64,000 nucleotides of DNA from Trichodelitschia bisporula (taxonomy: Eukaryota > Ascomycota > Dothideomycetes > Phaeotrichales > Phaeotrichaceae), in the NCBI GenBank assembly GCA_010356995.1, contig ML996689.1, positions 452,691 through 516,690 on the forward strand, in the 5' to 3' direction. Below the pieces are notes generated by a model, which saw only the letters and a list, made by a program, of their open reading frames with translations, had not been told where the DNA came from and ran no database searches. The translations under genes and the position numbers were made by a program. Numbering within the stretch: position 1 is the first letter of the stretch; the number at the start of each line of letters is the position of its first letter. Shown here in pieces: positions 21,747 through 32,719 of this stretch.

Positions 21747-22624
21747 TCAGGTCTGTACAGCCGGATACTTGTAGAAGTCGGGGGTAATCTCGAGCACGCC
21801 TTCGGGCCGTTTCCCCACGCTGTCCCAGAAGGCTTTGCGTTCCTGGACCAGACGCTCGAACCACTCACGCACCTGCGGGAAGACAATCTGCGAACCGACA
21901 CGCAGGAATTCGGCAAGATCCACGGAGCCCTTACCGGCCCGCTCGTACTCCACCATCTGGAGCATAAGCTCGATCTTGTCGACGTCGTGAACGAACTGCG
22001 ACTCCAGGGTCTTGCTGTCTTCGTACTCCGTCCACAGCGTTCGGATCTCTTCTGTCCCAACGAGGCCACAGTTTCCGAGAAGGTCTTTGCACAGATAGTC
22101 CATGGTGATCTCCTCGCGACGTGACTTCTCGGCCTTGGGGACGCCGTCCACGGGGGTGATGTCGCCGACCAGAGACTCGGCCATGTCGTGCACTAGGGCC
22201 ATTTTGACGCAGCGGGAGGTATCAAGTTTGAGCGACGCGGGAGCCAATAACGAGATGATGGACATGCGGTACATGTGGTCCGCGATCGACTCCCCGCTGG
22301 TGATACCGAAGCGGCGCCAGCCCTCACGCTTTGTGGTCTTGAGGCGCTCGAGGATGTGAAAGAACGGAACGGGAGATGAAGTGTGAGTCTCGGGCCTATC
22401 GGGGAGAGTGGACAGGACTGGTGCTGATCAGCATGGTGCCCGGGGTGGAATTAAAGAATGCTGCCGGGTTGTGCAACGCAGCAGTGTGACTCGACGTACC
22501 GGTCTCCGGTGTCCATTCCTCCTCCGCGGAGGCCCCATGGCCTTGCGCTAGGACAGGTTAGCTTGCCGTTGAAGCAAAGAATCAAGTAGGGACCAAACGA
22601 ACACGTTGTAACGTCGAGGGGCAT
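21747..22624 (-). CDS. HD-domain 5'-deoxynucleotidase (HDDC2/YGK1 type)
   Basis: HD-superfamily metal-dependent phosphohydrolase of the HDDC2 / yeast Ygk1-YBR242W group, which dephosphorylates deoxynucleoside 5'-monophosphates. The main exon is 22417-21747 and a clear upstream exon is 22547-22500. They join to read WTPETVLSTLPDRPETHTS, then PVPFFHILERLKTTKREGW, the standard beginning of this family in ascomycetes. The metal-binding residues are visible: H in IADHMYRMS, HD in ALVHDMAESLVGD, and the distal D in FVHDVDKIELM. The first exon is less certain: an ATG at 22624 followed by about 10 codons and a GTCCCT donor keeps frame, giving about 249 residues. The start region lies 482 bp from the divergent HAUS6-like gene. 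Confidence 0.88.
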
Positions 22625-23106
22625 CTCGTGGAGCGGAGTGCGGAGCGGGGTCGTTTTCCGGGCTTGTGGTGGGGAGGCTTAAACTTTGACTGGTACCGTA
22701 GGAATGCCGTGAAGTAGCACAGCAAACACAGCAGCTGTTAAGAGTAAAGTATGGGTAGCAAAGGAAGTAGAGAGTGAGTGAGAGAAGAGAGAAGAGAGAG
22801 AGAGAGGTCGGTTTTATGGAACAGCAAGAAAGCAGTGCGAAAGGAAGGAAACAAAAGCGCGTCGCCAACCAAAAGGGAACTGCAATCGCCGCCAGGGAAA
22901 AACGGGACGCACAAGCCACTGCAGACTGCAGGGGTGGGGGGGCGGAAGGGTCAAGAGGTCAAACTCCACAAATGGGCCGTGAGAATGCGCATCTCCACCG
23001 CATTCGCTGGCAAACAAAACAACAACAACCACCACCATCACCCGCAACCACACACCTCTCCATGATCTCCGTTCGTTCACCTGCTGCTCGCACCTCATGA
23101 GCGACA
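22625..23106. promoter_or_regulatory. Shared divergent promoter region HDDC2-like / HAUS6-like
   Basis: 482 bp between two divergent starts. It contains a purine GA-repeat tract (about 22769-22807) and a CAACAACAACC/ACCACCATCACC microsatellite (about 23018-23045) that would lie in the leader of the HAUS6-like gene. GA tracts of this kind are often nucleosome-depleted; a promoter role here is inferred from position. Confidence 0.45.
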
Positions 23107-25700
23107 ATGGCCCGCCTTCAGCCCGCCTCCAACTCCGCTCCTCCTGTCGCGGCGCTGCCTCTCCGTCCTGTCGCTGACCTGTTCGTTACCAACCTCCGCC
23201 TGCTCGACCTTGACCGCAAGCCGGACTGGCCAGGCATCACCCCGCGCACCTTTTCGACGAAAGACTCGCAGCAAAATCAGAAACAGCGCATCAGATGCGT
23301 CGAGTGGGCGTTATTCCGGTTGTTTGAGATTTGGGATGCGGACGAGGCGCGAGACGTAGGTTGCTTCTTTTTTTGACCGTAGATTGCATGCTGAGTGCGC
23401 AGAAACTCCAACCCTTCTTTCCGCCTCTCGAACCGCTGCAGTCGCTTAACCTGCGTGCGGCCCTTTATCGCTCGCTCAATGAATTGAAAAAGAATGGCGT
23501 GCTCGGGCGCGAGTCGACGCTGCGCAAGACGATGCTGGACGAGTGCAAGGGCGATAAGCTCGTGGAGATTCTTGTCGTCTTCTCGACGGCCGTGTTGCGC
23601 AAGGTAGAGCTTGCGCGCCTCAGCGACGCGCGCCGTGCTCCTGTCGCTATTCGACTGGCGACGGCGTCGATGCTGGACCCTGCCCAGCAGCGCTCGCTAC
23701 TCCCGTTGGCCATCGCCCACCGTGCGGCGCTCACCCGACTACTCCAGCGTAAGGAGCAGATGCGGGAGCGAGTCCGCGAGTTCAAAAATCTGCTTGACAC
23801 TAAGAGCGCGCAGCTGCAGGAACGCTGGGACAAGTGCTCTAAGACACAGCTTGCGTCCGTCAGCGCAGCCGAGGAAGCGCAGGCGAAAAAGACGCTGCAC
23901 GAAAATTGGCCTGGCCACAGCAAATGGCCGGAGACGCTGCTCTACGGAGACGATACCGAGGCCGGCGACCAGCTGCTGCACCAGCCCTTCCAGGATGTGT
24001 GGCGTGTCGTCATGTCGGGCGGCACGCTGCAGCCCGCCGAGGAAACAGTCGGGTTGCTGCAGAATCTCGAACAACGCATCAGCAACCAGGCCGAGCGGCT
24101 GCAGAAGTGGCAGGCATTCCGCGAGAAGATAGTCAAGACGCCGACTGCGGAGACGACTCGTGCGACGACTACCGCGCAAACGGAACTCCCCTTCCAATTC
24201 AACCAGCACCAGCTCTTGCAGCCTGAAACAGCGGCCGCCCCCAGCGTGTACGACGAGGAAGTGGCCGAGCGTGTACACACCTACCAGGATATCGTTGCGA
24301 AGATGCGTACTGACCTCGCCGCCGCCTCTCGCACCAAGCGGGATGGTGGCTTGGGCTGGAGCGTTGACATTGACAAAGCTGCGACGCGCAAGCCTGCCGC
24401 TCGTCGGTCTCCTCAGCCTGGGAACATCACGCGCTTCGGCCCAAATCGCTCGGCGCAGGATCATATCCTCGCGCAGCGCGATGCCTTCCAGCCGTACAAG
24501 TCGGCGCCATTCGACAATGTCTTTTCGCCGGCCAAGCAGCCCCTCCCGCCCGCGGCGAGCATCAATGTCCCTATTCCTGAACCGGCAACTCAGCATCTGG
24601 ATCTCGAGACTCGTCTCCGCCTTGTCAAGTCACGTGCGCTCGATGCGGCTGCCACGGAAGCCCGTGAGACAGCAGCGGCAGCGGCAGCGGCGCCGAAGCC
24701 GAAGCCCAGCATCCCAAAGCCAGTGATGAGTGCAATTCCGTCCCTCCGCCCTACCGCTCCCGGTGCGTTGCAACGAAGTAATACCAATCCCTCGCTCCGC
24801 GTCACAGCTCCCAACCCCCCGAAATACACCCCGCAGATCCCGCAGCTCCCGCTGCCACGCACGCAAAGCAACCCCGTCGTTCCCACCAGCAGCAACACAG
24901 GTGGAGGCATAACCACCAACCCCGCAACAACCATGCCCCCACCCCCCGCCCCCTCCCAACCATCCCGCTCCCATTCCCGCACAAACAGCGCCGCCCGCTC
25001 CCCCCGCCCCGCGCACTCAAGGCACAGCTCCTTCGCCCCCCCATCCCCTTCACGACGCAGCTCCTACGCGCCCGCCTCGCCGTCCCTGCCCTCGCCCTCG
25101 CCCTCGCCGGACTCAGACGATCCGGCTGCCAAAATCATCGCGGGGATCATGAACGCCGCGCCGCACTCGCCTACCAAGCGTTCCGCCCCGCTCAGCCTCG
25201 CCGAGCGCACGCGGTTGTCCATGATCGCGCACAGCGCGGCGTCTAAGCCAGCGCTTGTGCCATCGTCCCCGCCGTCCGCTCCCGGATCCGCCGCCTCGAC
25301 GTCGCCGCCGCAGAGCCCCGCGGCTGCGGCGCTGGATCGCCGCTTGAGTCTCATGGAGCGCACGCGACACTCGATTGCGCTGGTGCCCGCGCATGCGCCG
25401 CAGCCGCTGCGTCCGGCTAGACGGACGAGTTTGTTTCCTGTGAATCAGTTTGAGGGGCAGGGGATGCGGGGTGTGGGGGAGGGGGTTCGGCGCGATGCCA
25501 CGCCTACTGATGCGCTATTTAGTGAGGATGCGGAGTATGAGAGTGTGTTTAAGAGCAGGCCGAGGGTGGCGTTGAGTCCGGTTTGGAGTCCGAGTCCGGA
25601 GGGGGAGAGGGGTGTTGGGTTGGGGTTGAGGGTTGAGGAGGAGGAGTGGGTTGGGAGTTCGCCGTTGGATGGGAGAAGGGAGAGGGGGGTTAGGGTTTGA
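23107..25700 (+). CDS. HAUS6: HAUS augmin-like complex subunit 6
   Basis: Likely the HAUS6 subunit of augmin, which recruits gamma-tubulin to existing microtubules for branching in the spindle. Exons are 23107-23355 and 23403-25700, phase 0, giving 848 residues. The N-terminal about 250 residues match the HAUS6_N pattern: LFVTNLRLLDLDRKPDWPGI, RIRCVEWALFRLFEIWD, FFPPLEPLQSLNLRAALYRS and DECKGDKLVEILVVFSTAVL. A helical region with charged heptads (about 190-330) follows, including ALTRLLQRKEQMRERVREF. The C-terminal half is Ser/Pro/Ala-rich and disordered, with repeated short SP and RTRxSxx motifs (LAERTRLSMIAHS, LMERTRHSIALV) that may be kinase sites. The 47-bp intron has a GTAGGT donor. The gene looks intact. 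Confidence 0.85.
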
Positions 25701-25886
25701 TTGGTGGGGATTGGGGGCGATGATGGTATGAGGGTATGAAGCATCTCATCTCTTGCTTGGATCGTACATTTGGGTTTGGCGGCGTTCTTGTAGAAATAGC
25801 ATACTTCACTCTCCAATATATCCATGTACAACATGCTTTTACGCACTCCAGTGTTCCTTATATTCAAGCTTGCCTCCCACGCCCCG

Positions 25887-26720
25887 TTACAACTTACTCC
25901 CCGCCCCCCGTCCCCCCCTCAGTTCCCCATCATCCCCAACCTCCATGGTACAAAGAATACACGTATCCCTCAAACTCCCAACCCGATACGTCTTATTCGC
26001 CTCCTGATACTCCCTACTCCCCAGCATCGCACAGAAATGCCGGAGGCTCGGGTAATGCGCGATCGCAATCTCGTCCCAGCCATCTGCACTGCCATCACTG
26101 TGCTGCCACCCCTCTCCAGCGGGTTTCTCCGGCTTCACCACGGTCCCTACGATCTTGGCATTCCCGCCGTGTTTTTTTCCTGCGCTCTCGCCGAACGCGG
26201 CGCCGTACTTGAGATATTCCCCCTTGCGCCCTTCGACGAAGGCGAGCAGGTTGAGCATGGAGATTGGGTGGCTGCGCTGGCGCTCGGGTAGGCTGGAAAC
26301 CCATTCTTCGAGCTCGGAATCGAGTTCGAGGTCGCGGCTCCCGGGCGTGGTCAGGGGCTTTTCATCACGGTACACCGGCGGGGCGACCGGCGGATTCAGG
26401 AGGGACTCGTTTTTGGATTCGAAGTCTTTGAGTAAACGAGAGGGTATCCCGGCGCGGATGGACCAGGTTAGGGGGAGGCTGGCGAGGATGGAAGACGGGA
26501 GGGAGGTGGTGCCTGGCGGGAGGAGGAGGAGGAGGGTCCAGGGGTGAGAGGGGCTGTGGGAGAGGAGGGGTGTTGTGGAGAGGGAGGAGGGGAGGATTAT
26601 CCAGCGGAGGGGTTTGGCGACGACGATGGGTGAGATACCGGCGGAGCGGAGGGTGGAAAGGAAGGTTGGGATGCTGGTCCCCTGGGGGAGGGAGACGAGG
26701 GTGAGGGTGCAGAGCGGCAT
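25887..26720 (-). CDS. DUF1330-like dimeric alpha/beta-barrel protein, 277 aa
   Basis: A single-exon frame. The C-terminal half resembles DUF1330-type ferredoxin-like barrels: MLNLLAFVEGRKGEYLKYG, GTVVKPEKPAGEGW, then WDEIAIAHYPSLRHFCAML followed by a GSREYQEANKTYRVGSLRDT helix. The N-terminal half (TLTLVSLPQGTSIPTFLSTL and after) looks like a second, diverged barrel repeat or a substrate-binding extension. No cofactor motif is visible. I chose the ATG at 26720 because upstream in-frame codons are not protein-like. The gene converges on the HAUS6-like gene with 186 bp between stops. Function unknown; members of this fold include small monooxygenases and stress-binding proteins. Confidence 0.75.
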   Translation of the reverse strand: MPLCTLTLVSLPQGTSIPTFLSTLRSAGISPIVVAKPLRWIILPSSLSTTPLLSHSPSHPWTLLLLLPPGTTSLPSSILASLPLTWSIRAGIPSRLLKDFESKNESLLNPPVAPPVYRDEKPLTTPGSRDLELDSELEEWVSSLPERQRSHPISMLNLLAFVEGRKGEYLKYGAAFGESAGKKHGGNAKIVGTVVKPEKPAGEGWQHSDGSADGWDEIAIAHYPSLRHFCAMLGSREYQEANKTYRVGSLRDTCILCTMEVGDDGELRGGRGAGSKL

Positions 26721-26895
26721 TGTTGCGGTGGGTTGGGAATATCGTAGATCCAGGTGATGGTGAATTCGTCGGGATGGTAATGCGAAGCTGACGCCGTGGG
26801 ATTGATGCGCGGCTTTACGCCCGCGCGCCAATTGCGGGGTTGGATTCGGGCCTCGGATCGGGAGTGGGCCGATTGGAGTGGGGATAAGCTTTGGG

Positions 26896-26939
<44 letters not shown>

Positions 26940-27909
26940 GGGGGTGCGGGTGTGACGTGCGGGAGGAGTCTCGGCTGACGTTGTTTCGCAATTGTGGTTC
27001 CCGGGATGGGTGAAACAGATGTTTCGGTTCGGGAGAGAGATGGCTGCGCTTTGTTGTTGCAGGATGCCGTCTATCGGGCCGGTCGAAATCGGCTGGCCCC
27101 GCTCCCAGGCAAGCGGCCGACGATGCTAGGGCTACCTCGATGGCGGTCTTCTGATGCGCAGCGCACCAACACCGGAAGGCGTGTGCACCAACACTATTGA
27201 AGATCTGCACCAACACGAGAAGGATGCATGCACCCCCAGATCGAGTCCAGTGCTTGGGGGCACAAAGGCCGTTGCCGGGCAAACAACGCGCGACACCCAA
27301 TTAGCGCCCCCTGCCATCGCGATCCGCGACACTCCGCCTCACGTCCCCCGCAGGACAAACGAAACGGCGATGGGCGATGCACCACTCATCTCTCCCAGCT
27401 CCCGAACCACAGCTTCACAAAAGCAAAATGCGGGGTCGAGGCCGTTTTAAGCCGCAGGACCTTGGCCCATCTTACATATCTCCCTCGTGCCCTCCTTCTT
27501 TCCCTACCGCCACCAGCATCGTCATCGTCGCACCACGTCTGGCATCGTCGCTTCCGCTGGCAAGCAGACGCTCATCGGTGTCGACCGATGGATACGAAGA
27601 GGCAGGATCGATACAACGACGGAAGACGCGATGCACGAAAATAGGGTGGACGGGCCCCGCGCTGCGCCCGCCGTTTAGAGTGGCCCGATATTGCAGTCGC
27701 ACGTAGCCGCTCATTCCATTCCGCATCGCGGGGGGGAGGGTCGCACAGATTGCCCGTTACATCATCTGCCCGGTTGTATACATAGTAGTTGTCCCCGCGG
27801 TTTGTGTAGCTTCTTTCTGTCCAACTTATCGAGGCCTCCAACTACAACCCTCCTCGCACCACCTCCACTTAACCACCTCTCCAACTCCAACACCCTACAA
27901 CTCGCAACA
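26721..27909. other. Spacer containing a 41-base poly-G tract
   Basis: No gene is supported between the DUF1330-like start and the secreted-protein start at 27910. It contains the longest homopolymer of the window (26898-26938). Bases 27840-27909 are C/A/T-rich and look like the leader of the next gene. Confidence 0.5.
26898..26938 (+). repeat. Poly-G tract, 41 G
   Basis: Uninterrupted G run in a spacer about 180 bp upstream of the DUF1330-like start. Length is likely to vary between isolates or be mis-called. Confidence 0.9.
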
Positions 27910-28461
27910 ATGAACTTCCTAATCTTCTTCCTCGCCGCCCTCCTCCCCCTCGCCACCGCGCAAAACGATACCTGGTTCCACGTTCGCACCGCCACCCTCC
28001 CGCCTTCCCCGCAACACAATGCGCTCTGGGTAACAGCCTACCACACCGGCGCCGGGCTGTCGGACGCCGCGCTCTTGTCCTCCCTGGCGCCTGCGCACAT
28101 GGGCCGGTTGGATAACTCGTCGCTGCTGTGGTTCAACAGCACGCCGCCCTTTGGTTGGAACCTGCGGTACGGCGCGTACACGCTGTGGAATCCGGTTACC
28201 ATTGATGGCGGGAGCGGGAGTGGCGGGTTTGCTGTTGAGGGTGGAAATATTGTGCATAAGTCGGAGCAGTGGGGTGGGTGGCTTGGTGAGTATCCTGTGT
28301 GGTTTGGTGTGGGTGGGCATGGCTGATGCGTATTAGTGTGTGACTGGAACCATGGAGTGCCGCAGCTGTTCTGGCTGGATGGTGGGAGGACGCAACCCGA
28401 GACGAAGCTGCCGGTTAGTTGCAACCGCGTCGAGCTTAAGGTTGTGCCTGTCACGGCCTAG
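27910..28461 (+). CDS. Small secreted protein (DUF7907-like), two exons
   Basis: A predicted secreted protein of 166 residues. Exons are 27910-28285 and 28337-28461, with GTGAGT donor and ATTAG acceptor, phase 1. A classical signal peptide is visible: MNFLIFFLAALLPLATA, cleaved before QNDTW. The mature part has the pattern of a common ascomycete secreted family: FHVRTATLP, LWVTAYHTGAGLSDA, FNSTPPFGWNLRYGAYTLWN and a second-exon CDWNHGVPQLFWLD. Two cysteines (VCDW, SCNR) could form one disulfide. N-glycosylation sequons NDT, NSS and NST are present. Role unknown; such proteins are candidates for apoplastic or cell-wall-associated functions. Confidence 0.8.
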
Positions 28462-30346
28462 AATGCTGTGCAGAGGGCTAAGAGGGCTGAGACGGGTTAA
28501 GACGGGTTAATCGTGTTGATGGGACAGTGCGCCGTTAAGCGTAAAAAGCATGACTAGGAGCTAATATCATAATGTCGATGCCGTCACCATTCTACCCGCG
28601 CAGCACATGTCAGCGTCTTGACGGTCAAGGAAACGGAAAATCACTGATGGAGAGCCACTATGGCTCAGCTAACATGGTTTCTGCTGCTCGAGGTACTCAG
28701 TTATGTAGGCCGAGAGGAGGATTGAAGCTTGTCGGTGATGCGGAGGAGCAGACAGATGTTGCCGCTTGATCAACCCCAGGCTCTATGGACAGAAAGTTCA
28801 TGTGATATTTCCACCTAACTTGCCGAGAGGATGCAGCGAAAGGATGCTTCTTTGAGGGTTGAAGTAGAATGAAGGCTAGAAAGCGAAGCTCTCGGAGGCA
28901 ACACCACACCGAAGCCGTACGTACGCTTGACGGTTATTTTCTCCCAGATCGATCTCTGAAGCGAAACAGACAGCATCCAAAAATTAGTTTCTTAGTCCAC
29001 ACGTAGCCAGCACATTGATGGAGGGACGTCGAAAAGCTGAGACGTGACGCAGTTTAAAATGAATAGTTGCCTAGTCGGGATATCAGCGCTCGATCCGGAT
29101 CATGACCCTGTCGTCGGATTTTCGTGAAGCCTTGCCGACCCGCGTACCCAACATCAACATCAACATCAACTGTCCCAACTTCACAAGATCACGTCTTCGG
29201 TTCGTCAACTCTGCAGCTCATTGCCCTGCATCGTCTCATTATCTTCTCTGCGAGACATAGACGCCAGCGTCAGTCTTGTGCAACACTTGTCTGTCGACTA
29301 TTCAGCTCGCCACGAAACATGCTCACCAACGCGCCAATGCCATGATAAGCCGCCGCAGACGCGCCTATCACACTGCACATCGCCTGCCTGGAGCACGGTT
29401 CGCCTCGGCGCCAGCTCCCAAACCGCCTAGCACCCACTCTACCGGAAACCACTGCGCACACGAGTACTGGGCCTCGGATTCCGAACATCGAACGCCCTGC
29501 ATGCGATTATGCCCGGCCCGGCTGCGATTGCTACGCCCTGGCCAACACCCCCCACGTCGCCATGTAATGGCGTCCAGCTACCCCGCCATTGGCCGCGGGG
29601 CATATCGTTCATCTCATAGTTACGCCCCGTCCGTTGTCTCGCATCACTGATCTGATACTCAGATGTCTGCGTATGTCCGTGTATCCACTGAACTCGCTGT
29701 GCCTGACTGGGAGGCCGCCTCGATCGTGTTTTGCATCCTTTTCATGGACAAGGCAAAGCCTCGCCTTCACGAGGCAACGCGGGGTAGCAGAATGGCCCGC
29801 CCCTCATCCCCCACACCGAGGTCTACGCAAAAAGCAACGCCCGCTCAACTTCCATAGGACGCGTCCCTCATCGCCTCCGCCAGCAACCGGGCCAGCACCC
29901 GCAAAAGGACTCTCCTGCGCTCCCGCCTTCTCCCCGCCATTGGTAACCCACGAGCCCAACGACAGTCGGCCAAGTAGTCCGCGGTCGGCGTCCCTCGCGC
30001 TACAGGTCGTAGCTCGCAGTACAGCACTGCTGCGTGGCCGCGCGACTTGCCCCGCGCCGCCACCTCAGCGGGCCCCAAGCCAGGACCCCGCCGTGGCCCC
30101 CCGCGAAGAGCCTCCACGTCGGCGAGCTAGTCCATTTTGATCTACGAGTGCAGATGGGCCCGCTGATACGGCGATACGGGGCGGGGGGGGGGGGGGGGTT
30201 GGCCCGAGGGGAAGGATGGCGAACGCGTGGTGCTGTGCGGCGCGACGCGTACTTAACCCTCACTGTTGGGCTCATCGCTGACGAGCACAGCTTCCCCCAT
30301 GCCACTCCATCCGCCTTTCTTTCTTTCCCCCTAACCCCAAGGCACC
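28462..30346. other. Gene-free spacer of about 1.9 kb
   Basis: No gene is supported. A CATCAA microrepeat lies at about 29150-29169 and a 16-base G run at 30183-30198. Overlapping frames in 29500-30150 are open on both strands and reflect GC-rich composition only. Confidence 0.45.
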
Positions 30347-32200
30347 ATGGACGTGCACGACGAAACCTTCGTCGTCGTCAAGCCCTCCGTTTCTCCCGCC
30401 ATGAGCGACGTCCACGGCCCCTCCTCGCCCTTGCGGCGCATGTCTGACGGCACAGCGCCGCCGGAGGCCCTCGTTGCGGCGTCGTCGCCCACTGTCCGCA
30501 TCCACACTCCCAGTGTCAGGACGCACACTCCCGTCCATGGCTTCCACGCGCAGGCCGGCGGCCCGCCCCACGTGCACGCCTGGCCATCCACGGCCGCCCA
30601 GCACGCTGCCGGCCAGTGGAAATACGCTTACGGCCCGCCACCCGGCCCGAAGCGCTCCAACACCGCTCCCGTTCTTCCCACTGTCACGCAGTCACCGCGC
30701 ATGGTCCCGGTTGACTCTGACCATCCCCACTTCGCCCAGCTCCGGCGGTGCGAGTCCCCATCCCTCTCAGCCCATCACCCCCCCTCGGCCCACCGCCCCC
30801 GCCCCCGTGCCCGCAAGCATTCCTTCTCCGCTTACCCGCCCGCACCGCACGTCCTGGCGCCCACGCCCCCGCCCCCACCCCCTATGTACACGGCTTCTCC
30901 TTTGCCCTTCAAGCAGCAACTGCATCAGCAGCTGCACCAGCAGCAGCAGCAGCAGCAGCAACCACCGCGCTACAATCCATATCCCTACCCGTACCCCCTC
31001 GCAGCCATGCCCCCGCCGCCCGGGCTCTACGCCCCCTTCCCACCCGCCTTGTTCCCCGCCCCCGCGCATCCCCATCCCCAGCCCCAAGCCCCGATCGGCC
31101 TTCCTACCCCCGCACCCACTGCCTGGCCCCAACGTCCCCCGTCCACCGTCACATCGGCCTCGCGCTCGCGCACTGCAACCTCGACATCCGGCAGCCATCA
31201 GCGCGGCCACTCGTCCCCGCCGCCTATTCCCGCCGTCTGGACCAGCAAGGCCTTCATCCCCGTAAAATCGCTCTACGACAGTGGCATCGTGCCGCCGACC
31301 AACGGAACCGACGGCCTGGTCAGCCTCGCACCCTTCGCGCCCCGCCGCGCCTACCTCACCTTCCACGACCTGACCACTTCCGATTTGCGCCGCTTCTGGT
31401 GGCTCCTGCGCCACGGGGACGAGGACACGTGGTATGCGCAACCCGCCGGCCCCGTGCTCGATCAGATTGCACTGCTGGCAAAGTTTCCGGGGGCGGGTGG
31501 GGGTGTCGGGATGCACGCTAAGGCGCAGTTCGCGGATGAGCACATCAGGCGGCTCATGCGGCCGGCGGAGCGCGGGCCGGTGGGCGCGGGGACAGTAAGG
31601 GTTGCGGTGGGGCGCGCGCTTATGGTCCCCGGGGCGGGAGAGGAGGATATCGAGGGTGTGCCGTGCCAGGTTGCGGGTGGGCATGGGAAGGTGGCGGCGG
31701 GGGAGGGGGGGCGGAAGAGTCGCGCGCAGCAGCGGGAGGGGGATGAGGATGCGGGGAGTGGAGAGGAGAGCGGGGATGAGGATGAGGAGGACGATGCCAA
31801 GAGCGAGAGTAGTGCTGAGTCCGACGGGAGCTTGAGCGCGGGCAGTGTGGCCAGCTCGGCGCGGTGGCTGAACGGGTGCAAGAAGTGCAGCCGTGCGAAG
31901 CAGGCGAGGCTCCGGGGGGCGAACTGTGTTTGGTATAGCGTTGTGCAGGGGATGCTGTCTGGGGGGGGTGTGGGGGATGTCCCGGTGTTCAAGGTTGTGA
32001 GGAGGGGGAGTCGGGAGGCGGCGGCCGCGCAGGCGTTTTATGATGCGGGGGCGAGTGGGTGGTCGACGCTTTTTACGGCGGTGGTGGCGGAGGAGAGGGA
32101 GCGGAGTTTGTGGCGGTGGTGTGAGGGGTGGGAGAGGGTGGAGGAGCTTTGGCGGCTTGGGGAGGGGGAGGGGAGGGGGAAGGTGAGGATGTTCTTCTAG
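30347..32200 (+). CDS. Large low-complexity protein with one conserved-looking core, 617 aa
   Basis: A single uninterrupted frame with a good start context (GCACCATGGAC). Residues 1-300 are Pro/His/Ser-rich with a polyglutamine block (about residues 190-205, HQQLHQQQQQQQQ) and tyrosine-proline repeats (YNPYPYPYPLA). A folded core seems to run from about residue 300 to 440: AVWTSKAFIPVKSLYDSG, LVSLAPFAPRRAYLTFHDLT, RRFWWLLRHGDEDTWYAQP, FADEHIRRLMRP. An acidic Ser/Glu/Asp stretch (GDEDAGSGEESGDEDEEDD) follows, then a basic CKKCSRAKQARLR segment and a Trp-rich helical end. The acidic and basic segments suggest a nuclear protein; I do not recognise the family. The CKKC motif is too short to call zinc-binding. 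Confidence 0.6.
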   Translation: MDVHDETFVVVKPSVSPAMSDVHGPSSPLRRMSDGTAPPEALVAASSPTVRIHTPSVRTHTPVHGFHAQAGGPPHVHAWPSTAAQHAAGQWKYAYGPPPGPKRSNTAPVLPTVTQSPRMVPVDSDHPHFAQLRRCESPSLSAHHPPSAHRPRPRARKHSFSAYPPAPHVLAPTPPPPPPMYTASPLPFKQQLHQQLHQQQQQQQQPPRYNPYPYPYPLAAMPPPPGLYAPFPPALFPAPAHPHPQPQAPIGLPTPAPTAWPQRPPSTVTSASRSRTATSTSGSHQRGHSSPPPIPAVWTSKAFIPVKSLYDSGIVPPTNGTDGLVSLAPFAPRRAYLTFHDLTTSDLRRFWWLLRHGDEDTWYAQPAGPVLDQIALLAKFPGAGGGVGMHAKAQFADEHIRRLMRPAERGPVGAGTVRVAVGRALMVPGAGEEDIEGVPCQVAGGHGKVAAGEGGRKSRAQQREGDEDAGSGEESGDEDEEDDAKSESSAESDGSLSAGSVASSARWLNGCKKCSRAKQARLRGANCVWYSVVQGMLSGGGVGDVPVFKVVRRGSREAAAAQAFYDAGASGWSTLFTAVVAEERERSLWRWCEGWERVEELWRLGEGEGRGKVRMFF

Positions 32201-32719
32201 GGGGAAAGGGTGTGAGCAGAGGGGGATTATGGGGTGAAAGAGGCGGTGGTTTCGATGCTTCATGTTTCTACACGCATTTTTGGCGTTTGTGGAGGTGGTC
32301 TTCTGGTTTCCGCATAGCGAGAAGGTGGTATGATCTGGTTTTCACACATTCGGCGTCTGGCGTTGGATACTCGAACTCAGCAATGAGGACCCCTCGGGGG
32401 GAATCAGATTGTGGGTTTTGCTTTGCTTGTCTCGGGGGTTCGGTTTAGAGATAGATTGTTCTCGCTTCAGCACAGATTGTTGACTGTTAAGTTAGGTTGT
32501 TAGGTTGCTAGGTTTTAAGCCTAATTTAAGGGTTAGAGTTCTTGATATCCGCACTCTTCGTGCCTTTCACTCATGGATACATGCTCTTCTTCCGTCGTTA
32601 CGTCCTGCTCAACGCGTTGTCCAGCCGGACTGTTCTCCTCTGATGATCGAACCCTTCTAAGGGCGCGTTATACTAAGTTCTGCCCATTATCTTCTTCAAT
32701 AGCCCGCAGTAAAGCCGAG
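32201..32719. other. Downstream region, no gene
   Basis: Becomes T-rich after 32440 with a GTTAGGTTGTTAGGTTGCTAGG-type loose repeat (about 32490-32516), probably the terminator region of the 617-aa gene. No gene is seen. Confidence 0.4.
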
